Source: Xanthomonas sp. 3793 (GTDB lineage: Bacteria > Pseudomonadota > Gammaproteobacteria > Xanthomonadales > Xanthomonadaceae). From it: a stretch of DNA of 64,000 bases. Made by a program: the position numbers and the translations under genes. Below the pieces are notes generated by a model. It was not told the origin of the DNA and did no database searches. It saw only the letters and a list, made by a program, of their open reading frames with translations. Below, one piece after another: positions 53,371-64,000 of this stretch; position 1 is the first letter of the stretch; each line of letters starts with the position of its first letter. The stretch is from NCBI RefSeq assembly GCF_024806835.1, contig NZ_JANTYU010000005.1:241959-305958 (forward strand), written 5' to 3'.

Positions 53371-53921
53371 GCATCGTTGCCAGCATCGGGCGGGCTTAGC
53401 GACCTCAACCCCGCCTGAGCAGGCGCGTTGTGGTGCGCGCCCTGCAAGCATGCGATCGTCGGTGCGCTGCCGGCGTCGCCCGCACCGCGATGCACGCGCG
53501 CGCGTGCGACGCTGCGGATCGTATCTCCGCGCAATGCCCCCCGCATCGCGGCAACGTCTTGCCTGTCCGGCGCATGTCGGGTGGTTTCGCTGCATAGGCA
53601 GCGCGGATCGGGTGCCGGTCGCGCCTGGGTGCGCTCCTACGTGGTGGGCGCATCGCGCTGCCTGGGGTGCAGGGTGAGACAGGTCAGGCTGCACCCGCGG
53701 CACGCGCAGCCTGACGCGTCGTCGTCAGACCGTCGCACACCGCCCGAAATACGTTCCGGAGCTGCGCTCGTCGATGTGGATGACGATGACGATGACGCAC
53801 AGGCTCAGCGACCACACTCGACTGGCGGCTGCGCATGCACAGCGTCGACCGCCACCGCGCGCTGCATGCGTTCGCCAGGCTGCGTGCGCCGGTTCCGATT
53901 CGCACTTCAACGAGCATTGCC
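53371..53921. other. Non-coding gap within the gallate-pathway cluster
   Basis: The 551 nt between the tautomerase and hydratase genes contain no supported gene. Near 53610-53641 there is a half copy of the intergenic palindrome ending GCGCTCCTAC. The hydratase probably has its own promoter here, or the gap marks a lost gene. Confidence 0.5.
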
Positions 53922-54944
53922 ATGATCATCGACTGCCACGGCCACTACACCACCGCACCGGCTGCACACGATGCGTTTCGCAAGGCGCAGATTGCCCATT
54001 ACAACGACGCAAGCCTGCCGGTGCCGGCCTATCCGCACATTTCCGACGATCAACTTCGCGAAAGCGTCGAACAGCATCAATTGCGCCTGCTGCGCGAGCG
54101 CGGTGCGGACATGACGATCTTCTCGCCACGTGCCAGCACCATGGCGCACCACATCGGCGATGAAGCGGTGAGCCAGGTGTGGACGCGGCATTGCAATGAC
54201 CTGATCGGGCGGGTGGTGCAGCTGTATCCGCACACCTTTATCGGCGTGTGTCAGCTACCGCAGTCGCCGGGCGTGTCGATCGCACAGTCGATCAAGGAGC
54301 TGGAACGGTGCGTCACCGAGCTCGGGTTTGTCGGCTGCAACCTCAATCCCGATCCGTCCGGCGGCCACTGGACCGGCCTGCCTTTGACCGATCGCGCCTG
54401 GTACCCGTTCTTCGAAAAAATGGTCGAGCTGGATGTGCCGGCAATGGTGCACGTCTCGGGCAGTTGCAATGCCAATTTCCACGCCACCGGCGCGCACTAC
54501 CTCAATGCCGACACCACCGCGTTCATGCAGTTTCTGGAAGGCGACCTGTTCGCTGATTTTCCGCAGCTGCGCTTCATCATCCCGCACGGTGGTGGCGCCG
54601 TTCCGTATCACTGGGGCCGCTTCCGCGGCCTGGCCGACATGTTGGGCAAACCGCCGTTATCCACACACGTGATGCGCAATGTCTTTTTCGACACCTGCGT
54701 GTACCACCAGCCCGGCATCGACCTGCTGTTCGAAGTCATCGACATCGACAACATCCTGTTCGGCTCGGAAATGGTCGGCGCGGTGCGCGGTATCGATCCG
54801 CAGACCGGTCACTACTTCGACGACACCAAGCGTTACATCGACGCATTGGCGATCTCCGATGCCGACAAACGCAAGGTGTTCGAAGGCAACGCGCGGCGGG
54901 TGTACCCGCGCCTGGACACACAGCTGCGTGCGCGGGGGCTGTAG
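53922..54944 (+). CDS. ligJ: 4-oxalomesaconate hydratase (LigJ-type amidohydrolase)
   Basis: A 340-residue amidohydrolase-2-family protein that hydrates 4-oxalomesaconate to 4-carboxy-4-hydroxy-2-oxoadipate. The metal-binding start is IIDCHGHYTTAP, and later come HQLRLLRERGADMTIFSPRA, GCNLNPDPSGGHWTGLPL, VHVSGSCN, FIIPHGGGAVPYHWGR and ILFGSEMVGAVRG. ATG 53922 directly precedes the DCHGHY motif. It is the LigJ type, not the structurally unrelated hydratase type of Pseudomonas. With galC and galD it completes conversion of oxalomesaconate to pyruvate and oxaloacetate; the ring-cleaving dioxygenase is not in the window. Confidence 0.88.
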   Translation: MIIDCHGHYTTAPAAHDAFRKAQIAHYNDASLPVPAYPHISDDQLRESVEQHQLRLLRERGADMTIFSPRASTMAHHIGDEAVSQVWTRHCNDLIGRVVQLYPHTFIGVCQLPQSPGVSIAQSIKELERCVTELGFVGCNLNPDPSGGHWTGLPLTDRAWYPFFEKMVELDVPAMVHVSGSCNANFHATGAHYLNADTTAFMQFLEGDLFADFPQLRFIIPHGGGAVPYHWGRFRGLADMLGKPPLSTHVMRNVFFDTCVYHQPGIDLLFEVIDIDNILFGSEMVGAVRGIDPQTGHYFDDTKRYIDALAISDADKRKVFEGNARRVYPRLDTQLRARGL

Positions 54945-55239
54945 CGGTGTTCCCTTCTCCCATCGGGAGAAGGTGCCCCGCAGGGGCGGATGGAGGGGCG
55001 CCTCGGAGAGCGGTCACCGCCTGCGACGTCAAACGCGTCGCCACGCGCCTTCAGAAGTAAAACACCGACTGCTTCACCTCGAACTGCAAACTACTAACGG
55101 TGTGCGCAATCAGAAAAACGACGTCTCGCTCCCTTCTCCCATCGGGAGAGGGTGCCCCGCAGGGGCGGATGTGGAGTGGCCCAGTAAGTGTGCGTATTTA
55201 AACCATTGTTGCAATCAAACCCCGCAACACTCCACAAAC
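54945..55239. repeat. Two 42-bp direct repeats with internal hairpins
   Basis: Copies at 54951-54992 and 55130-55171 differ at one position. Each starts with TCCCTTCTCCCATCGGGAGA, a small hairpin, and ends in a GC-rich second hairpin (GCCCCGCAGGGGC). No gene is present between ligJ and the rpmG terminator. The first copy could end the ligJ transcript. Confidence 0.8.
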
Positions 55240-55269
55240 GCAAACACCCGCTTTTCGGCGGGTGTTTGC
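55240..55269 (-). terminator. Rho-independent terminator of rpmB-rpmG
   Basis: A perfect 12-bp stem, GCAAACACCCGC (55240-55251) with its complement (55258-55269), and a 6-nt TTTTCG loop. It lies 27 nt behind the rpmG stop. Confidence 0.85.
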
Positions 55270-55296
55270 TTGGAAGCAGATCGCGTAATCGATGGA

Positions 55297-55464
55297 TTAC
55301 TTGATCTTGCCTTCCTTGTACATCACGTGCTTACGCACGACCGGGTCGTACTTCATCATTTCCATCTTCCCCGGAGTGTTTTTCTTGTTCTTGTCCGTGG
55401 TGTAGAAGTGGCCGGTAGCGGCCGAGGAAATCATACGAATCTTGTCACGCTTGCCTTTTGCCAT
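55297..55464 (-). CDS. rpmG: 50S ribosomal protein L33
   Basis: A 55-residue L33: [20 protein letters not shown], then [20 protein letters not shown] and [14 protein letters not shown]. This is the cysteine-free (zinc-independent) form typical of gamma-proteobacteria. It follows rpmB by 13 nt and is closed by a strong terminator, as in the standard rpmB-rpmG operon. Confidence 0.97.
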
Positions 55465-55477
55465 GACTGCTTACTCC

Positions 55478-55714
55478 TCAGACCTTTTCGCCGCGCGCAC
55501 GCAGCTCTTTCAGAACGGCATCGATCCCGTTCTTGTCGATGGTGCGCAATGCATGCGCGGAGACACGGAGCTTCACCCAGCGGTTTTCGCTGGCGACCCA
55601 GAAACGGCGCTCGTGCAGGTTGGGCAGGAAGCGACGACGGGTTCTGTTGTTTGCGTGGGAGACGTTGTTACCCGTCTGCACACGCTTGCCGGACACTTGG
55701 CATACGCGGGACAT
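55478..55714 (-). CDS. rpmB: 50S ribosomal protein L28
   Basis: A 78-residue L28 beginning [20 protein letters not shown] and containing [17 protein letters not shown] and [21 protein letters not shown] 55714 is the family start; upstream in-frame codons are non-coding leader. It is the first gene of the rpmB-rpmG operon; the 257 nt upstream to the czcD-like gene hold its promoter. Confidence 0.97.
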
Positions 55715-55971
55715 TACGCACCTCGATAAATGAATTGCCACCCATAGCCTGGGGAGCGGCGGCCCCGACAGCGTCAAGCTGCCACGCAACGTTGGGAATC
55801 AAGAACTTACGCTGGAACCGGCCGGCAACCCCATCGCGCTGGGTGCCGCCATCCGGAGCGATCCGGGCACAGCGAGCCGCGCATTATGCACGGCTTTCCC
55901 ATGTGCCGCAAGCACTTACAGCACGTCGCCGCTGGCGCCGCCATTGTGCCTCGCCCGACCGTAGCAATGGG

Positions 55972-60164
<4,193 letters not shown>

Positions 60165-60236
60165 TTTCTGCCGGCCTTGCGAACCCGCAGCGCCGCAGGC
60201 GCGGAGGGCGCGAGGACGGGGTGTGCTTTCTTTTTG

Positions 60237-60272
60237 GTTACTTTTTCTTTGCACAAGCAAAGAAAAAGTGAC
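60237..60272 (-). terminator. Long hairpin behind the czcB-like gene
   Basis: A 16-bp stem with one wobble: GTTACTTTTTCTTTGC (60237-60252), loop ACAA, and GCAAAGAAAAAGTGAC (60257-60272). It may attenuate transcription from czcB into czcA. Confidence 0.6.
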
Positions 60273-60431
60273 TCGCGCCCGCCAGGGCGTGAAAGCCTTT
60301 GCCCTAGTCCGACAGCGCGCAAAGGTCTTTGCTCGAGCATGGAAGGGCGCGAATGCCTTGGACGTGGCGCGTCACCCTTCGCCCACCAAACGCCCCCACT
60401 CGACGACGCGATGCCGCCCACACCAACGCGA

Positions 60432-61703
60432 TCAATGATCATGCGACGCCCCCGACTTTTCGATGTCGGCCTTGACCAGATAGCTCTGCTCCACCACCAC
60501 CGCATCGCCCGGCGCCACGCCCGACACCACTTCCACCTGCTGCGCATCACGCGCGCCCAAGGTCACCGGCCGCGCCTCGTACACATCGCCCACCCGCACG
60601 AACACCACGTCCCACTCGCGAAAGCGCTGCAACGCCCCCACCGGCACCACCATCGTTGCCGGCTGCTGGGCCACCGTCACCCGCGCCTTCACTGCCGACC
60701 CTGGCCGCCACGACCCGTCGGTATTGCGCAACACCGCGCGTGCCACGGTGCTCTGACTGGCCGTGGCCGTGCCCGGCAACACGCGCTCCAGCGTGGTTTG
60801 CGCCACCACGCCATCGCTGATGCGCGTCACCGTCACCGGCGCGCCTGCGGCGATATGCCCCGCGTCGGCGCCAAAGATGTGCAGGTCCACCCACAGGTTC
60901 GACAGATCCGCGATCTCGAACAGCGCTTGGCCCTCACCCGCGTTGCTGCCCAGGCTGGCGTTACGCGCCAGCACGGTGCCGCTGATCGGTGCGGTGACCG
61001 AGTAGGTGGTCAGGCTGAGATTGCTCTCCACCGTGGCCAGCACCTGGCCGGCACGTACCTGATCGCCGACATTGGCGCGCAGGCTGCGCACCGGCCCGGG
61101 AAAGCGCGCGGTCGCCTGCGCCTGCGCCCCTTCTGCCGGCGTCAGCAGACCTTGCACTTCATGCTGATCGGCGATGCTGCCGGCGCCCACCGGCGCCACG
61201 CGGATGCCGGCGTCCTGCGCAATCCTGGCGGCAATCGTGGTGCGGCCTTCATAGCTGGAATAAGTCCAGCGATGCGTCTTGCCCTGCACGCTGGCACGCA
61301 CTTCCACGTCGAACGAATGCGGCTCGCCCACTTCGCTGGCGGCCAGCAGGCTGCCGTCGGCCTGCGCGCGCAGCGGATAGGTGTCGACCTTTCCACCCAG
61401 CCGCGTGGTCCTGACCTGCACGCTGCCGGCGCTGGCCGGTATCGGTTTGCCGTCGCGATAGAGCCAGGCCTGGAATGTCGGCGGGCGGCCGTCTTCGGCG
61501 ATCGCAAGCTCCACGCTGTCGCCGTCCTGGCTGAGCAGCCGGCCGCCGTGTTTGCCTTTGGCCTCGTCGGCGTGTTCGGCGCCGCCGCCCTCTTCGGCAT
61601 GGCCGGCCTCGCTGCCTGCATGGCCCTGGTCGTGGTCATCGGCGCGGCCGCAAGCGCCGAGTAGCAGCGCCAGCAGCAGTAGCGCAAGGATAGAAGGCTT
61701 CAT
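60432..61703 (-). CDS. czcB: Periplasmic adaptor (membrane-fusion) lipoprotein, CzcB-like
   Basis: A 423-residue adaptor linking the RND pump to the outer-membrane channel. It has a lipoprotein signal (LALLLLALLLGAC) and then a His/Asp/Glu-rich metal-binding stretch (DDHDQGHAGSEAGHAEE). A barrel-sandwich domain follows (VRSLRANVGDQVRAGQVLAT, APISGTVLARNASLGSNAGE), and the C-terminus is again His-rich (SGASHDH). ATG 61703 gives the lipoprotein start; an upstream in-frame ATG overlaps the czcC end and lacks a signal. The His-rich segments suggest zinc, cobalt or cadmium. Confidence 0.9.
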   Translation of the reverse strand: MKPSILALLLLALLLGACGRADDHDQGHAGSEAGHAEEGGGAEHADEAKGKHGGRLLSQDGDSVELAIAEDGRPPTFQAWLYRDGKPIPASAGSVQVRTTRLGGKVDTYPLRAQADGSLLAASEVGEPHSFDVEVRASVQGKTHRWTYSSYEGRTTIAARIAQDAGIRVAPVGAGSIADQHEVQGLLTPAEGAQAQATARFPGPVRSLRANVGDQVRAGQVLATVESNLSLTTYSVTAPISGTVLARNASLGSNAGEGQALFEIADLSNLWVDLHIFGADAGHIAAGAPVTVTRISDGVVAQTTLERVLPGTATASQSTVARAVLRNTDGSWRPGSAVKARVTVAQQPATMVVPVGALQRFREWDVVFVRVGDVYEARPVTLGARDAQQVEVVSGVAPGDAVVVEQSYLVKADIEKSGASHDH

Positions 61704-61888
61704 CGAAGGAAATCCTTTGGAATGCCGGCGCACTGCGCCAAGCGATACAGCAAATGAGGGGAGCCGCTGCGTGCGATACGGCCGCGTGCACGCAGCGGTG
61801 CGCAAGCGAGGGGCGGCGGCGATGCAGGTTGGATCCGCAGAGGTGGACAAAATGGCGTGCAACCGCGCGTACAGCCGGATGGTCGTGG

Positions 61889-63154
61889 TCATGGAGTCGT
61901 CTCCGCCGTGACCACAAACGGTTGGCCGGTCAGCCGCTGGATCTCGATCAATGCGGTCTGCGCTTCCACTGCGGCAGCGAGTTGCTGCTGCCGTGCATCG
62001 CTGCGCTGCGCCTGCAGCTGCGCCCAATCCAGATAACTGGTGGCACCGGCGCGATAGGCGCGTTCTGCGGCGGCATCGGCACGTGCCAGCGCAGGCAGCA
62101 CTTCATCGCGCATGCGCGCCACCTCCAGCTGGCCGGCGCGGTAACGCCCATGCGCATCGGCCAAGGTGGCGTACAGCTGTAAGGCCTGCGATTGGCGTTC
62201 GATGTCCAGCAGCGACAGCTCAGCCTGCGCGGCGCGGATCTCGGGCTGCGCACGACCGGCGCTGCCCAGTGCAAGCGACACACTGCCGACCAGGGCGGTG
62301 GCGTTGTTGCCTTCGAGCCGGCGCACACCGACCTGCCAGTCCAGATCCGGGCTGGCCTGGCTGCGGGCCAGCTGCAACCTCGCATCGCGCAGGCGCTGCT
62401 CGTTGTTCAGGCGCGCCAGCTCCGGCGTGCTGTCGAGTAATTGCGCCAGTACCTCGAACTCGGGGATGGCCGGCAGTTGCAGGGCATCGCCGCTGATCTG
62501 GTCGGCCTCGATGCTGCGCGCGCCCCACAGCAGCGCCAGTTGCCGACGTGCAGCGGCCACTTCCAGCTGCGCACGGTCGCGATCCAGTTCCGCACGCGAC
62601 TGCAGGGCGCGTGCAGTGAGCAGGACCGACTCGGGCGATGCGCCGGCCTGCAACCGCTGGCGGGCGGCGGACACGGTGCGTTGGCGCTGCGCCAGGGTTT
62701 CCAGCGCGATGGTGTGGCGCTGGCGGGCGGCGCTGATGGCCAGATAGCGTCGCGCCACGTCGGCCAGCACATCCAGCCGCGCAAGGGCGCGTTGCGGGGC
62801 CAGCGCATCGATGCGTGCCTGCGCCAGCGTGCGGCGCGCATCCAGCTTGCCGCCGCGTTCCAGCACGCTGGCCAGGGTGACGGTGAGTTCGGCCTGGTCC
62901 AGCGCGCGGGTCGGCCCGCTGCCGAACACGTTTTCGATCTCCGCGCCAACGCGTAGCGGCGGGCGCAACGCGTCGCGCTGCGCCTCGGCAGCGAGCACGG
63001 CCTGCTGGCCGTCGGCCAGACGCAGATCGGGATGCTGGGCGGCGACGCGCGCGATGGCGTCGTCCAGGGTCAGCACAGTTTGGGGCGGTACGTCCTGCGC
63101 CATGGCGCACGGCACGACCGCGAGGGCGGCAAATGCCGCCAGTCGCAACCACAT
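61889..63154 (-). CDS. czcC: Outer-membrane efflux channel, CzcC-like (TolC superfamily)
   Basis: A 421-residue outer-membrane factor with a signal peptide (WLRLAAFAALAVVPCAMAQ) and two OEP repeats rich in coiled helices (VLTLDDAIARVAAQHPDLRL, ARLDVLADVARRYLAISAAR, LADAHGRYRAGQLEVARMRD). It completes the tripartite pump. ATG 63154 gives the signal peptide; an upstream ATG at 63211 is less likely. A 185-nt gap follows before the adaptor gene. Confidence 0.9.
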   Translation of the reverse strand: MWLRLAAFAALAVVPCAMAQDVPPQTVLTLDDAIARVAAQHPDLRLADGQQAVLAAEAQRDALRPPLRVGAEIENVFGSGPTRALDQAELTVTLASVLERGGKLDARRTLAQARIDALAPQRALARLDVLADVARRYLAISAARQRHTIALETLAQRQRTVSAARQRLQAGASPESVLLTARALQSRAELDRDRAQLEVAAARRQLALLWGARSIEADQISGDALQLPAIPEFEVLAQLLDSTPELARLNNEQRLRDARLQLARSQASPDLDWQVGVRRLEGNNATALVGSVSLALGSAGRAQPEIRAAQAELSLLDIERQSQALQLYATLADAHGRYRAGQLEVARMRDEVLPALARADAAAERAYRAGATSYLDWAQLQAQRSDARQQQLAAAVEAQTALIEIQRLTGQPFVVTAETTP

Positions 63155-63210
63155 GAGGGTGTCTCCGCGAATCGGGATCGATGGACAGGCCGGCAGCCGC
63201 CGGCAAGGCA

Positions 63211-63594
63211 TCAGGCCGCGATCGGGGGACGCAACAAGGTCTCGATCAGGTGCGAGCGGTAGTCGGTGGTCAGCGCAACCGGGTGCGCGTGTGTGCGCAT
63301 CGGCAAGGGCCCCCAGGCCATTGCTGGCAGCATCGCCGGGCTATGCCCGTGGCAATACCCGCTGTGCATCAGCGCGTGCAGCAGGCCGGCACCATCGCGC
63401 TCGCCGGCATCGTCTTCGTCGGCGCCGTCGTGGCCGTGCGGCGCGCTGTCGTCCAGATGCGCCTGGTCGTGCGCCAGCGCATGCACATCGCCCAGCGCAC
63501 AGGCCACCGGTGCGACCAGCACGCCCAACGCAAGCACTGCCAGCGCCATCAGGCGCAGCAGAGGGTGCAACAAGCGGGCGCGGCGCAGCAGCAT
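63211..63594 (-). CDS. His-rich exported protein, CzcI-like
   Basis: A 127-residue protein with a hydrophobic leader (LLRLMALAVLALGVLVAPVA) and a His/Asp-rich mature part (DVHALAHDQAHLDDSAPHGH, HALMHSGYCHGH). Its place as first gene before the czcC-B-A-D-like series matches czcI in Cupriavidus-type operons, a periplasmic metal-responsive protein. Sequence identity to CzcI cannot be judged by eye. ATG 63594 is used; ATG 63636 is an alternative. Confidence 0.65.
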   Translation of the reverse strand: MLLRRARLLHPLLRLMALAVLALGVLVAPVACALGDVHALAHDQAHLDDSAPHGHDGADEDDAGERDGAGLLHALMHSGYCHGHSPAMLPAMAWGPLPMRTHAHPVALTTDYRSHLIETLLRPPIAA

Positions 63595-64000
63595 GGCCGG
63601 CAGCGTATCGGGGCCAGGGCAGTTACACAATCGCATCCCGAGCGCCGTGCCCGATCCGGGGCGCAAGGCGCTCACCGGCGGCCCTGGCAGGGACGGACCT
63701 GGCCGCGAGACGGTCCCGACCAGTTCACGGCAACCGGAAGGATGCGGATGAACCACCGACGCCGGGCATCTGGTGTCCCAATGGCCGATCAGGGCTTGCG
63801 GCGGTGAGGACATCGGGACGGCATCGCGGCCAGGGCCGCGACACGGCTCGCACCGGTTCACGGTGAACGGAAGGATGCGGATGGGCCGTCGAGGCGGCGC
63901 GCCTGGTCCGCCGAACGGGCGATCATGCGTTGCGGCGTTGAGGACGTCGGGACGGCATCGCGGCCAGGGCCGCTCCTACAACAGCGGGGTCGCCGGTCCT
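63595..64000. repeat. Upstream region of the czc operon with a degenerate 133-bp duplication
   Basis: Two imperfect copies of a roughly 133-nt segment are arranged in tandem. GGAAGGATGCGGATG occurs at 63736 and 63869, and CGGGACGGCATCGCGGCCAG at 63814 and 63948. Similarity is high at these two blocks and low between them. The second copy ends in GCCGCTCCTAC, the intergenic palindrome half seen elsewhere. No gene is supported here; the czc promoter should be within it. Confidence 0.7.

Noticed and set aside
53096..53677. A plus-strand frame from within galD into the following gap
   Set aside because: Its first half is galD read out of frame, with Arg/Ser-rich shadow composition.

Overview
The window is high-GC chromosomal DNA from a gamma-proteobacterium, most probably Xanthomonas. 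The evidence is the gene content: a type VI secretion (T6SS) locus carrying an ECF43-type sigma factor and Ser/Thr kinase pair, a czc-type metal efflux operon, a 4-oxalomesaconate pathway, and intergenic GTAGGAGCG...CGCTCCTAC inverted repeats. Species cannot be fixed from sequence alone.

Layout. 1-1908: the end of a two-partner secretion operon, with a TpsB transporter and the first 70 codons of its TpsA substrate (minus strand). 1899-23131: first T6SS half, minus strand: ecfK-pknS, a PAAR tip, a TPR-methyltransferase, vgrG, a DUF6931-like gene, the FHA protein tagH, then tssK-tssL-tssM-tagF-pppA-ppkA and a small membrane protein. Many junctions are 4-base start/stop overlaps. 23360-29478: accessory island with housekeeping-like genes (DUF2147, ThuA-like, CPBP protease), decayed genes, an IS4-family transposase remnant and two AT-richer toxin-like ORFs (GIY-YIG-like and deaminase-fold). 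29538-40313: second T6SS half: tssB-tssC-hcp-tagJ-tssE-tssF-tssG-tssH followed by a HopA1-like gene. 40669-41262: divergent AraC-family regulator. 41277-41941: 149-bp tandem repeats. 42003-50225: universal stress protein with an upstream FNR-type box, an acetyltransferase, uvrD, a 36-bp minisatellite, an FAD/NAD(P)-binding protein, a VOC protein and cardiolipin synthase. 50239-54944: a double-HTH LysR regulator divergent from three enzymes of the lower gallate/protocatechuate 4,5-cleavage pathway. 55240-55714: rpmB-rpmG. 55972-63594: czcI-C-B-A-D-like efflux operon.

How it works together. The T6SS genes supply sheath (TssB/C), tube and tip (Hcp, VgrG, PAAR), baseplate (TssE, F, G, K), membrane complex (TssL, M) and recycling ATPase (TssH/ClpV). 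Two phospho-control layers are encoded: a PpkA/PppA/TagH/TagF post-translational module and a PknS-EcfK transcriptional switch, in which Thr51 of EcfK occupies a normally acidic position. I find no tssJ or tssA. The most unusual stretch is 27.6-30.5 kb, downstream of tssH. There an orphan 14-codon tail of a divergent tssH allele precedes the deaminase-fold ORF, and three copies plus one half copy of a roughly 41-nt imperfect palindrome mark the junctions between small gene modules. This suggests repeated replacement of cargo-like genes behind tssH.
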